64,000 nucleotides of DNA from an uncultured Eggerthellaceae bacterium (GTDB lineage: Bacteria; Actinomycetota; Coriobacteriia; Coriobacteriales; Eggerthellaceae). Positions within the stretch are counted from its first letter, which is position 1; every line of letters begins with the position of its first letter. The DNA lies in the NCBI GenBank assembly GCA_903789375.1, contig CAIFEB010000002.1, forward strand, positions 124,001-188,000. Reading direction: 5' to 3'. Shown piece after piece: positions 43,539 through 51,927 of this stretch. Position numbers and translations under genes: made by a program. The notes under the pieces were generated by a model that was not told the origin of the DNA, did no database searches, and saw only the letters and a list, made by a program, of their open reading frames with translations.

Positions 43539-44231
43539 ATGGTCTACACGGCGGAAGTGGAGCACATGTGCCCGATCGCGCAAGGCGCGAACCACGGGCC
43601 CGCTCCCATTCCCGAAGAGGGTCGGTGGGTGAAAGCCCGCGAGGTCAAAGACATCAGCGGCCTCACGCACGGCGTTGGCTGGTGCGCCCCGCAGCAAGGA
43701 TGCTGCAAGCTCACCCTCAACGTGAAGGACGGCATCATCGAGGAATGTCTGATCGAAACCGTCGGATGCTCGGGCATGACCCAGTCGGCCGCCATGGCTT
43801 CGGAGATTCTGCCGGGCAAGACGATTCTCGAAGCGCTCAACACCGACCTTGTCTGCGACGCCATCAACACCGCCATGCGCGAGCTGTTCCTGCAGATCGT
43901 CTACGGCCGTTCGCAGACCGCCTTCTCCGAAAACGGCCTGCCCGTCGGCTCGGGCCTGGAAGACCTGGGCAAGGGGCTGCGTTCCATGGTGGGCACCATG
44001 TACGGCACCAAGGCCAAAGGCCCGCGCTATCTTGAGCTGACCGAAGGCTACGTCACCAAGCTCGCGCTTGACGAGAACAGCGAGATCATCGGCTACGAGT
44101 ACGTCAACTTCGGCAAGATGATGGACGCGATCAAGCAGGGCACCGACGCCAACGAGGCGCTGGCGGCCGCAACCGGCACGGCGGGACGCTACGCCGATGC
44201 CGCCACCTACGTCGACCCGCGCGAAGAGTAA
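43539..44231 (+). CDS. NifU-like iron-sulfur cluster assembly scaffold protein
   Basis: 230 residues. Motifs HGVGWCAPQQGCCKLTL and ECLIETVGCSGMTQSAAMASEIL resemble the NifU/IscU N-terminal scaffold, where conserved Cys residues hold a nascent cluster. The protein is longer than IscU by a C-terminal part with YLELTEGYVTKLAL and NFGKMMDAI. ATG 43539 has GAGGAG 8 nt upstream; earlier in-frame starts have none. The GGGtGRT gene starts 13 bp after its stop. This two-gene arrangement recurs in anaerobes by my memory of annotated genomes; the substrate is not established. Confidence 0.85.
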   Translation: MVYTAEVEHMCPIAQGANHGPAPIPEEGRWVKAREVKDISGLTHGVGWCAPQQGCCKLTLNVKDGIIEECLIETVGCSGMTQSAAMASEILPGKTILEALNTDLVCDAINTAMRELFLQIVYGRSQTAFSENGLPVGSGLEDLGKGLRSMVGTMYGTKAKGPRYLELTEGYVTKLALDENSEIIGYEYVNFGKMMDAIKQGTDANEALAAATGTAGRYADAATYVDPREE

Positions 44232-44244
44232 GGAGCAGCTGAAA

Positions 44245-45252
44245 ATGGCATTGTTCGAAAACTACGAGCGCCGCGTCGACCACATCACCAGCGTCATTGC
44301 GGAATACGGTCTGGATTCGGTGGAGGCGTGCCGCGACCTGTGCAAAGAGCACGGGTTCGACCCCTACGAAATCGTCAAGGGCGTGCAGTCGATCTGCTTC
44401 GAGGACGCCGCCTGGGCGTACTGCGTCGGCTGCGCCATCGCCTTGAAGAGCAACGTCGCCAACGCGGCCGAGGCAGCCGAGAAGATCGGCATCGGCCTTC
44501 AGGCGTTCTGCACGCCGGGCAGCGTCGCCGACGACCGCAAGGTGGGCCTAGGCCACGGCAACCTGGGCGCCATGCTGCTGCGCGAGGAGACGAAGTGCTT
44601 CGCGTTTCTGGCCGGGCATGAGAGCTTCGCCGCGGCCGAAGGCGCCATCGGCATCGTGCGCAACGCCAACAAGGCGCGCCGCGAACCGCTGCGCGTGATC
44701 CTCAACGGCCTGGGCAAGGACGCCGCGCAGATCATCTCGCGTTTCAACGGGTTCACGTACGTGCAGACGCGCTTCCACTACGATACCGGCGAGCTGGAAA
44801 TCGTGCAGGAGCGCGCGTACTCCAACGGCGAGCGCAGCGAGGTGCGCTGCTACGGCGCCGACGACGTGCGCGAAGGCGTCGCCATCATGTGGAAGGAGAA
44901 CGTCGACGTGTCGATCACCGGCAACTCGACGAACCCCACCCGCTTCCAGCACCCGGTGGCGGGCACGTACAAGAAGGAGTGCTTCGAGCGCGGCAAGAAG
45001 TACTTCAGCGTGGCGTCGGGCGGCGGCACGGGCCGCACGCTGCATCCCGACAACATGGCCGCCGGCCCCGCCAGCTACGGCATGACCGACACCATGGGCC
45101 GCATGCACTCCGACGCGCAGTTCGCGGGCTCGTCGAGCGTTCCCGCGCATGTTGAGATGATGGGCTACATCGGCATGGGTAATAACCCGATGGTGGGCGC
45201 GACCGTCGCCTGCGCCGTCGCCGTGGCCGAGGCCCTCGGCGAAGCGGAATAA
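44245..45252 (+). CDS. GGGtGRT-motif protein of unknown function
   Basis: 335 residues, named for the motif SGGGTGRTLHPDN near residue 253. Other features: AYCVGCAIALKS and QAFCTPGSV with conserved-looking cysteines, GLGHGNLGAMLLREETKCFAFLAGHESFAAAEGAIGI, and MGYIGMGNNPMVGATVACAVAVAEAL at the end. No membrane helix or signal. AAGGAG lies 9 nt before ATG 44245. It follows the NifU-like gene after 13 bp, so a role in metal-cluster or radical chemistry is inferred from context only. Confidence 0.88.
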   Translation: MALFENYERRVDHITSVIAEYGLDSVEACRDLCKEHGFDPYEIVKGVQSICFEDAAWAYCVGCAIALKSNVANAAEAAEKIGIGLQAFCTPGSVADDRKVGLGHGNLGAMLLREETKCFAFLAGHESFAAAEGAIGIVRNANKARREPLRVILNGLGKDAAQIISRFNGFTYVQTRFHYDTGELEIVQERAYSNGERSEVRCYGADDVREGVAIMWKENVDVSITGNSTNPTRFQHPVAGTYKKECFERGKKYFSVASGGGTGRTLHPDNMAAGPASYGMTDTMGRMHSDAQFAGSSSVPAHVEMMGYIGMGNNPMVGATVACAVAVAEALGEAE

Positions 45253-45264
45253 CGCTGACTCAAA

Positions 45265-45312
45265 GCGGGGCGGCTCCGGGAAACGTGTCCCGCAGCCGCC
45301 CCGCAGGTTTTT
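45265..45312 (+). terminator. Terminator of the NifU-like/GGGtGRT operon
   Basis: GCGGGGCGGCT (45265-45275) pairs with AGCCGCCCCGC (45294-45304), followed by GGTTTTT. Confidence 0.88.
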
Positions 45313-45323
45313 CCGCCTGATGG

Positions 45324-45426
45324 GCGCATCGCCTGCAAGCGCATTGCCTGCAAGCTGCCCAGAACATGCGCCGAGCGTCTCAAGGTCGGACGGGCGCATT
45401 GCTTGCAAAAGCACCGCATGCAAGCG
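45324..45426. repeat. Short direct repeats with GCGCAT..C.TGCAAGC
   Basis: GCGCATCGCCTGCAAGC at 45324, GCGCATTGCCTGCAAGC at 45339, GCGCATTGCTTGCAA at 45394 and a weaker GCACCGCATGCAAGC at 45411. Located between two convergent operons; function unknown. Confidence 0.6.
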
Positions 45427-45450
45427 TTCCGCCCTCCCGAAACGCACGAA

Positions 45451-45480
45451 GCGGATGCCAGGTTTCTGCCCGGCATCCGC
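45451..45480 (-). terminator. Possible terminator of the paaK operon
   Basis: GCGGATGCC (45451-45459) and GGCATCCGC (45472-45480) form a stem in the convergent gap. The T-run is poor on both strands, so the call is tentative. Confidence 0.45.
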
Positions 45481-45543
45481 TTCTTCGTTCACGCGAGAGA
45501 ATTTCGCAACGGAAGCAGCGCACGGGGCGCTGCCCCGCCCCAT

Positions 45544-46779
45544 CTATTCGTAGCGCTCGTCGAACACGCGCTTGGTCTTCTTCTCGCTGCGTGGCAGCAC
45601 GCCCAGCTCGACCACCTTCACGAGCGGCGTGAATCCGATCTTGCTCTTGACCTCGCGCGCGACGGTGTCGGCCATCTCCAGGAAGTCGACGGTGCCGTTC
45701 GTCTCCACGTAGATGCGCATGGTGTCGCGGCCCTCGAGGTGCGAGATGTGAATCTGGTATTCGCTCGACAGCTCGGGGAACTCCTGCAGCACCTCTTCGA
45801 TCTGCTTCGGGAACACGTTGACGCCCTTGATCTTCATCATGTCGTCGCTGCGGCCTTGGATGGTGCCCAGGCGCGGGAACTTGCTGCCGCAGGCGCATTC
45901 GCCGGGGATGATGCGGGCGATGTCGTGCGTGCGGAAGCGGATGAGCGGAGCGCCCTCCTTCACGAGCGTGGTGATGCAGATTTCTCCGGTCTCGCCGTCG
46001 GGCAGCACCTCGCCGGTGACCGGGTCGAGGATCTCCAGATAGATGTAGTCGTCCCAGTAGTGCATGCCGCAGTCGTAATCGCAGCTGATGCCGATGCCCG
46101 GGCCGTAGATCTCGGTCAGGCCGTAGATGTCGTAGATCTGGATGCCCAGCTCGTTCTTGATGCGATTGCGCATCTTGTCGCCCCAGCGCTCAGAGCCGAT
46201 GACGCCCTTCTTCAGGTTGATCTTGTCGCGGATGCCGCGCTTCTCGATTTCCTCGGCGAGCAGCAGCGCATATGACGACGTGGCGCACAGCACGGTCGAC
46301 TGCATGTCCTGCATGAACTTGAGCTGCTTTTCGGTGTTGCCCGGACCCATGGGAATGGCCATGGCGCCCAGCCGCTCGACGCCGGCTTGGAAGCCGATGC
46401 CCGCCGTCCACAGACCGTAGCCCGGGGTGATCTGCACGCGGTCCTGGGGCGTGACGCCCGCCATCTCGAAGCAGCGCGCGAACTGGATGGCCCAGTCGTC
46501 GACGTCCTTCTGGGTGTAGGGGATGATGACCGGGGTGCCCGTCGTGCCCGAGGACGAGTGGATGCGCACGATCTTCTCGTCGGGAACCGCCGCAAGCCCC
46601 AGCGGATACGCCGCGCGCAGGTCGGCTTTCTCCGTGAAGGGCAGCGCCTCGAAATCCGCCTGGGTGGTCACGTCGGTCAGGTCGATGCCGTCGAACTTCT
46701 TCGCGTAGAACGGCGAGTCCTCTTTCAGCGTCGCGAACTTGGTCTTGAGCTTCGCGAACTGGTCTTCGTTCAGTTGCAT
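45544..46779 (-). CDS. paaK: Phenylacetate-CoA ligase family enzyme (PaaK-like)
   Basis: Adenylates an aryl acid and forms its CoA thioester. 411 residues with SSSGTTGTPVIIPYT (AMP-binding P-loop), GLTEIYGPG, DGETGEICITT and the C-terminal SKIGFTPLVKVVELGVLPRSEKKTKRV. ATG 46779 has AAAGGA 10 nt upstream; the frame is open upstream but without motif. Next to iorB and iorA it probably activates aryl acetates in the oxidation or reuse of aromatic amino acids. The iorB gene ends 165 bp upstream. Confidence 0.92.
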   Translation of the reverse strand: MQLNEDQFAKLKTKFATLKEDSPFYAKKFDGIDLTDVTTQADFEALPFTEKADLRAAYPLGLAAVPDEKIVRIHSSSGTTGTPVIIPYTQKDVDDWAIQFARCFEMAGVTPQDRVQITPGYGLWTAGIGFQAGVERLGAMAIPMGPGNTEKQLKFMQDMQSTVLCATSSYALLLAEEIEKRGIRDKINLKKGVIGSERWGDKMRNRIKNELGIQIYDIYGLTEIYGPGIGISCDYDCGMHYWDDYIYLEILDPVTGEVLPDGETGEICITTLVKEGAPLIRFRTHDIARIIPGECACGSKFPRLGTIQGRSDDMMKIKGVNVFPKQIEEVLQEFPELSSEYQIHISHLEGRDTMRIYVETNGTVDFLEMADTVAREVKSKIGFTPLVKVVELGVLPRSEKKTKRVFDERYE

Positions 46780-46944
46780 GCCGTGGATATCCTTTCCAAT
46801 AACGCGCTGCGCTCGTATCCATGCTCGGACGAGCACGGAGCCAGTCAGAGCCGGGTTGCGACACGGCCGCGGTGCCGTGCACGCCGCCGCGCTTCTCTGC
46901 CCTGTGCCCAGTATCGCCCACCTGCGGGCGAACGTGCGCAAGAA

Positions 46945-47553
46945 TTACGCGGAACGCTCCGCCGCCAGCGCCACGTCGATCGCGTGGTCGTTGAGCTCAA
47001 CGAAGCGGGGCTTCACGCACGCCGCGACCGCTCGGCGCAGGTCATCGACGGAAAGCGGCAGGTAGCCGCGCGCGACGGCGCTCGCCAGAAGCACGATGTT
47101 GAGCGCCTTGCGGTTGCCCACCGCGGCAAGCAGGCGCTCGTCGTCGATGATGGTCAGCTGGTCGGGTCGGTCGGCGAATGCCTCGGCGAGCTGCGCCACC
47201 ATGCGCGCGCCTTCGTACGGATCGGTCGAAAGCGCCGCCGTGACCGGCTGGATCGCCGTGCGCGCCGTGACGAGCGAGCCCGCCGGCGCCAGGTACGGCA
47301 GCACGCGCGCGGCCTCGGCCGGTTCGAACGCGATGATCAGGTCGGCCGACGCGTGCGCGAGCAGCGGCGCGTAGACCTCTTCGCCGTCGTTTCCCATGCG
47401 CACGTGGGACACGACGCTGCCGCCGCGCTGGGCCATGCCGATGGTCTCTGCGGTGCGCACCTGCCAGCCGCGCTCCTGCGCCGCCTGGGCCAGCACCTTC
47501 GCGGCCAGCACCGTGCCCTGGCCGCCCACGCCGGTAATCAGGATGTTAAGCAT
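46945..47553 (-). CDS. iorB: Indolepyruvate:ferredoxin oxidoreductase, beta subunit
   Basis: Catalyses, with IorA, oxidative decarboxylation of aryl pyruvates to aryl acetyl-CoA with ferredoxin reduction. 202 residues with NILITGVGGQGTVLAAKVLA, AETIGMAQRGGSVVSHVRMG and FEPAEAARVLPYL, typical of the gamma/beta domain of keto-acid oxidoreductases. ATG 47553 has AAGGAGG 6-7 nt upstream. It overlaps the end of iorA by 8 bp, so translation is coupled. Confidence 0.95.
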   Translation of the reverse strand: MLNILITGVGGQGTVLAAKVLAQAAQERGWQVRTAETIGMAQRGGSVVSHVRMGNDGEEVYAPLLAHASADLIIAFEPAEAARVLPYLAPAGSLVTARTAIQPVTAALSTDPYEGARMVAQLAEAFADRPDQLTIIDDERLLAAVGNRKALNIVLLASAVARGYLPLSVDDLRRAVAACVKPRFVELNDHAIDVALAAERSA

Positions 47554-49537
47554 GAGCGCCTCCTTCCTTCGCCGCGTCCGACTTCGCACCCGCAGCCTCG
47601 GCGGCCGGCACGATCACCGAGAACGGGCACACGTCCACGCACAGCCCGCAGCCGTTGCACAGGCTGGCGTCGACGAACGCCGTGCCGCGCTTGCCGCTCT
47701 TCGGGCCCGGCGCCGCGGGGTCGAACCCGATGCCCGGGCAGCCGATTTCGGTGATGCAGCGCTTGCAGCCGGTGCAGAGCTCGTGGTCGATTTCGACCGG
47801 CGCCTGCGGGCGGACGAGCTGGATGCAGGGCGACTCGAACAGCACCGCAGACGGCCCTTCGTAGAAAATAGCCTCGTGAGCAGCGGCGATGGCGGCATCC
47901 AAATCGAGCGGGTCGGCGTGCACGATCTTCTTGAAGTTGCAGGCGGCGAGCACCGCCTCGATGGAGATCGGCTCGTTCTTCGGGCCCATCAGCGTCACGC
48001 CCGTGCCCGGATGGGGCTGCGCGCCGGTCATCGCGGTCGTCGCGTTGTCGAGCACCACGACGGTGATGTCATGGCCGTTGTACGCCGCGTTGGCGATGCC
48101 GGTCATGCCGCTCGCGAAGAACGTCGAGTCGCCCACATACGCGATGACCTTGCGGCCGGGCTCGACGACCGAGAATCCCTGCGCCTGCGTGATGCCCGCG
48201 CCCATGCACAGGCACGTGTCCACCGCGTCGAGCGGCTGCGCGTTGCCCAGCGTGTAGCAGCCGATGTCGCCGCAGAGAACCGCCGGCGTCTTGCCGAGTG
48301 CGCGTTTGATCGCGTAGAAGCTCCCGCGATGCGGGCAGCCCGGGCACAGCACGGGGGGCCGGGCCGGCAGCTGCGCATCCTGCGGCAGCGCAACAGGCGC
48401 GACTCCGTCGTCCGCGGCAAGCGCCTCCTCCAATCCGAAGAAGCGCACGAGGCGCGCCGCGATGTCGTCGACGTCGTTCTCGCCGCGGTCGCGCGTGTCG
48501 CCGGACTCCTTTCCCAGCACGTCGTACGCCAGATGGCGGCGGCCCGCCGCCAGCGTCAGCGCATCCTCGAGCACGGAGTCGAGCTCCTCGAACACGATGA
48601 CGCGCTCGAGCCCCTGCGCGAACCGCGCCGCCTCGTCCTCGGGGAACGGGTACGGCGTGCCCACCTGCCAGAACCGGTACGCCGGCACCTTCGCGCCGCA
48701 GGCTGCGGCGCGCGCCTCGACCAGGCGCAGCGCCTCAAGCGTGTACGCCGCCGAGATGCCGCCAGCGACGATGCCCAGCTGCGCCGCGACCGCGTCGGGA
48801 GCGGAGAGCGGGGCGAGCCCGGGGCCGTAGAGCGGGTTGAACGCGGCGAAGACCGTGTCGCTCGCGTAATCACGCGCTATCTGCGGCAGACGCTCGTTGA
48901 TTTCCCCGTGAGCCTCGTAGGCGCGGCGCGGGAAGATGACCCAGTGGCTCGGGTCGCGCACGAACCCGCCGTCGATGAGGTCACGCGCTCGGGTGCGGTC
49001 GGCGATGTCGAAGAACGCCGAGGCATGGTCGACGCGCGTCGTCGGGCGCACGATGACCGGCGTGCGGTAGCGCTCGGACAGCTCGAACGCCGCTTTGACC
49101 ATGGCGAACGCCTGGTCGGGCGTCGAAGGGTCGAGCACCGGCACTTTGGAGAACGAACCGAACCGGCGCGTGTCCTGCTCAGTCTGCGACGAAATGGGAC
49201 CGGGGTCGTCGGCTACGATGAGGACGAGACCGCCCTTCACGCCGACGTAGTTCAGGCACATGAGCGGATCGCTCGCCACATTGAGTCCCATCTGCTTGCA
49301 CGTGTACAGACAGCGCGCACCAGCGTACGATGCGCCGCCGAGCAGCTCGAGCGCCGCCTTCTCGTTGGTCGACCACTCCACGTGCACGCCCTCGGCGCGA
49401 CCCGCCGCGCGCTCCTTGGCCACCATCTCAACGATCTCGGACGATGGCGTTCCCGGGTAGCCCGCGACCACGCGGACGCCGGCTTCAAGCGCAGCGTGTG
49501 CGATGGCCTCGTTCCCCATCAGCAGTTTTTTCGTCAT
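47546..49537 (-). CDS. iorA: Indolepyruvate:ferredoxin oxidoreductase, alpha subunit
   Basis: Catalytic thiamine-diphosphate subunit, 663 residues. N-terminal pyrimidine-binding domain (VVAGYPGTPSSEIVE, WSTNEKAALELLGGAS), central ALCPGCPHRGSFYAIKRAL-type motif (LCPGCPHRG), TPP site GDSTFFASGMTGI...DNATTAMTG, and a C-terminal ferredoxin domain with two Cys motifs, CTGCKRCITEIGCPGI and CNGCGLCVDVCPFS. With IorB it supports fermentation of aromatic amino acids. Start ATG 49537 with GGGAA upstream. Precedes iorB with an 8-bp overlap; purE ends 93 bp upstream. Confidence 0.96.
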   Translation of the reverse strand: MTKKLLMGNEAIAHAALEAGVRVVAGYPGTPSSEIVEMVAKERAAGRAEGVHVEWSTNEKAALELLGGASYAGARCLYTCKQMGLNVASDPLMCLNYVGVKGGLVLIVADDPGPISSQTEQDTRRFGSFSKVPVLDPSTPDQAFAMVKAAFELSERYRTPVIVRPTTRVDHASAFFDIADRTRARDLIDGGFVRDPSHWVIFPRRAYEAHGEINERLPQIARDYASDTVFAAFNPLYGPGLAPLSAPDAVAAQLGIVAGGISAAYTLEALRLVEARAAACGAKVPAYRFWQVGTPYPFPEDEAARFAQGLERVIVFEELDSVLEDALTLAAGRRHLAYDVLGKESGDTRDRGENDVDDIAARLVRFFGLEEALAADDGVAPVALPQDAQLPARPPVLCPGCPHRGSFYAIKRALGKTPAVLCGDIGCYTLGNAQPLDAVDTCLCMGAGITQAQGFSVVEPGRKVIAYVGDSTFFASGMTGIANAAYNGHDITVVVLDNATTAMTGAQPHPGTGVTLMGPKNEPISIEAVLAACNFKKIVHADPLDLDAAIAAAHEAIFYEGPSAVLFESPCIQLVRPQAPVEIDHELCTGCKRCITEIGCPGIGFDPAAPGPKSGKRGTAFVDASLCNGCGLCVDVCPFSVIVPAAEAAGAKSDAAKEGGAHA

Positions 49538-49630
49538 GCAAGTTCCCGTCTCTACCGCTTGCCCCCACCATGGCGCTGCAAAGATGCAACGGGCCCGAAC
49601 GCGTCCGCGCCCGGGCCCGAAGGCTCTTCC

Positions 49631-50095
49631 TTACGCTTCCGCCATGGCTTTCTTGAAGTCGATGATCTTCTGACGCTGCGCGTCATCGCCCGTGCCGAGC
49701 ATCTGCACGGCCAGGATGGCTGCGTTCTTCGCGCCGTTGATGGCCACCGTCGCCACCGGCACGCCGGAGGGCATCTGCACCATGGAGAGCAGCGAATCCA
49801 GCCCACCCAGGTCAGACGTCTTCATCGGCACGCAGATGACCGGGTCGGGCGTGTACGCTGCCACAACGCCGCCGAGGTGGGCCGCCTTGCCCGCCGCCGC
49901 GATGATCACCTTGATGCCGCGCTCGTGCGCCGTGGTGGCCCACTTCTGCACCTCGAGCGGCTTGCGATGGGCGCTCGCGATCTTCAGCTCGTACGGGATG
50001 CCGAATTCCTCGAGCTGCTTGGTGCACGCCTCCATCGTGGGCAAATCAGATTTCGAACCAAGAATCACGCCGACCAGCGGTGTTTGCTCTGCCAT
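49631..50095 (-). CDS. purE: N5-carboxyaminoimidazole ribonucleotide mutase (PurE)
   Basis: Converts N5-CAIR to CAIR in purine synthesis. 154 residues, normal for bacterial PurE: VILGSKSDLPTMEA, KIASAHRKP, AAAGKAAHLGGVVAAYT and PVICVPM. ATG 50095 has AGGAGG 7 nt upstream. The frame reads upstream through a tRNA gene without a start signal. purD and purA lie further along the same strand, separated by the radical SAM gene and tRNA-Phe. Confidence 0.96.
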   Translation of the reverse strand: MAEQTPLVGVILGSKSDLPTMEACTKQLEEFGIPYELKIASAHRKPLEVQKWATTAHERGIKVIIAAAGKAAHLGGVVAAYTPDPVICVPMKTSDLGGLDSLLSMVQMPSGVPVATVAINGAKNAAILAVQMLGTGDDAQRQKIIDFKKAMAEA

Positions 50096-50225
50096 GCGTA
50101 TGCCTCCTGTCGATAGCATGAGCGACGCAAGTTGGCCGCTTGCGTCGTCAAAAGGTACGCACCGATTATAGGCGAGCAGGGGGCTGCGCGACGTCCGTGC
50201 GCGCCGTTGGCACGCTATCGAACAA

Positions 50226-50253
50226 CAAAAAAGCCCGCCTGACGGCGGGCTTT
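50226..50253 (-). terminator. Terminator of tRNA-Phe
   Basis: AAGCCCGCC/GGCGGGCTT stem (50231-50239, 50244-50252) with TTTTTTGTTG on the minus strand. Confidence 0.9.
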
Positions 50254-50262
50254 GCAGATTCA

Positions 50263-50338
50263 TGGTGGTCAGGGGGGGACTTGAACCCTCGGCACGCGGA
50301 TTTTCAGTCCACTGCTCTACCAACTGAGCTACCTGACC
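50263..50338 (-). tRNA. tRNA-Phe (GAA)
   Basis: 76 nt: acceptor GGTCAGG/CCTGACC, D arm GCTC...GAGC, anticodon loop CTGAAAA (anticodon GAA), T-loop GGTTCAAGTCC, encoded CCA. Confidence 0.97.
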
Positions 50339-50362
50339 AACAAGCGCTTGACGCGAGTAGAC

Positions 50363-50391
50363 ATTCTACTTGGACGGCCGGCTGCGGTCAA
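50363..50391 (-). promoter_or_regulatory. Promoter of tRNA-Phe
   Basis: On the minus strand TTGACC (50386-50391), 17-bp spacer, TAGAAT (50363-50368). Confidence 0.85.
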
Positions 50392-50448
50392 CCGCTATCC
50401 ATGGTTTCTTCTCAAACCGGAAAGGCATCTGCACAGCGCTCCGCCGCC

Positions 50449-51900
50449 TTACGACTCGGCGCGAACGGCCGCCGCCTTGCGCATGCTCGCCTCAAGACCA
50501 GCATCGGGGTCGGCCATCGCGCAGCCAGCGCCGAACAGCAGCTCGCGCTCGTCCTTGGGCAGCACCGAACGCGCCTGATCGCGCAGGTTGTTCACGCCGA
50601 TGAAGAACTGACGCATCATCACGACGGCCAGATAGCGCCCGCGCGGCGTCAGCGTAATCTCCTCGTCGTTGTCCACGTCGAACGCCCCGGCGAGCTTCAT
50701 GAACGCCATCTCGACGGGCAGGCCGTCCTCCACGCTCATGCCGAAATCCTGCTTGAAGCGCTTCTTGTCCAGACGCAGACCGAACGTCTGCATGAGGAAC
50801 CGGTAGCGCATGCGGTCGTGCAGGTTGAACTCGGTCTTGCCCATAATCGACATGTGGCCGGACTCGATGGCGTCGTGGTACTGGCTGAGCGAGAACGTGT
50901 TCACGTACAGGCTGTTGCCCAGGTAGGTGATGCCGCCGCTGCCGATGGCCGGGTACTCCTCGTACTGAACGACGTACTCGTCGATCATGCCGGTTTCGTT
51001 ATCTTTGACCTGCAGGTTCTCGATTGGCGCCGCGTGCTTGCCCTGCGGTGCGCGCGCGGGCTCCTCGCCCGCCGCCGGCGTGATGCGGTTGTACGTCCAT
51101 GCGCTGCTGCGGCTGAACAGCGGGTCGTCGCCGCCGGCCAGGATCTCGTCCACGATCTGGTAGTAGCGCTGCTCGCGGTCGTAGCTCACGCGGCCCACCG
51201 TGCGCGCCATCGACTTCTCCACCGCCGGCGACGCCATGAGCGGGTAGAACGTCGTCTGCGTGGCACCCGTCTCCACGATGCGCTCGATGTCGCGGATCAG
51301 CATGTCCTCGGTCTGCGCCGGGAAGTTGAAGATCATGTCCACGTTCATCGAGATGAAGTACGGCACCGCCTCCTGCACGCGCGCGACGATCTCGTCGCCG
51401 CTGCCGTACTTGTCGTAGCGGTCCATCTGCTTGAGCAGGCCGTCGTCGAAGCTCTGCACACCGACCGACAGGCGCTGCACGCGCCCCTTCAGCTTGTCCA
51501 GATACTCCGGAATCAAGTGGTTGGGATTGGTCTCGCTCGACACTTCTTTGATGGAGAACAGGTCGCGGGCGAGGTCGATGGTCTCGCACAGCTCGTCGAT
51601 CATGATGGTCGGCGTTCCGCCTCCCACGTACAGGCTGTCGAAGTCGTAGCCCAGGTCCTTGAGCATGCGCATTTCCTTGCGCAGGCTGTCGAAATACGCG
51701 CGGGTGCGGTCTTCGCGGAACGGGAAGCGGTTGAAGCTGCAGTAGGGACAGAGCCTTTCGCAGAACGGCACGTGGGCGTACAGCATGTAGCGTTTGCCCG
51801 GTTCAGCCGCGGGCACATGCGTGTCTGTGGTCGGATTGATCTTCAGATAATCTTTCGTAGCCTCGCGCACCACCGCGCTCAGCAGCCGTTCTGTCAGCAT
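50449..51900 (-). CDS. Radical SAM protein of the HemN/HemW (coproporphyrinogen oxidase-like) family
   Basis: 483 residues. Radical SAM cluster motif Cys47-x3-Cys51-x2-Cys54 within HVPFCERLCPYCSFNRFPF, YVGGGTPTIM, SSETNPNHL, RLSVGVQSFDDGLL and a C-terminal winged-helix-like region (LTPRGRYLAVVMMRQFF). The family includes HemN, the heme chaperone HemW and heme-degrading ChuW-like enzymes; which role applies here is not decided by sequence. The insert after the barrel (PAAGEEPARAPQGKHAA) is unusual. It ends 50 bp or so from tRNA-Phe's promoter and follows purD by 27 bp. Confidence 0.87.
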   Translation of the reverse strand: MLTERLLSAVVREATKDYLKINPTTDTHVPAAEPGKRYMLYAHVPFCERLCPYCSFNRFPFREDRTRAYFDSLRKEMRMLKDLGYDFDSLYVGGGTPTIMIDELCETIDLARDLFSIKEVSSETNPNHLIPEYLDKLKGRVQRLSVGVQSFDDGLLKQMDRYDKYGSGDEIVARVQEAVPYFISMNVDMIFNFPAQTEDMLIRDIERIVETGATQTTFYPLMASPAVEKSMARTVGRVSYDREQRYYQIVDEILAGGDDPLFSRSSAWTYNRITPAAGEEPARAPQGKHAAPIENLQVKDNETGMIDEYVVQYEEYPAIGSGGITYLGNSLYVNTFSLSQYHDAIESGHMSIMGKTEFNLHDRMRYRFLMQTFGLRLDKKRFKQDFGMSVEDGLPVEMAFMKLAGAFDVDNDEEITLTPRGRYLAVVMMRQFFIGVNNLRDQARSVLPKDERELLFGAGCAMADPDAGLEASMRKAAAVRAES

Positions 51901-51927
51901 GGGCTCTGTCCACCGCTCCTTTGAAAC

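Noticed and set aside
47396-50116. A 906-codon plus-strand frame opposite iorA/iorB
   Set aside because: Shadow of real minus-strand genes with overlapping conserved motifs.
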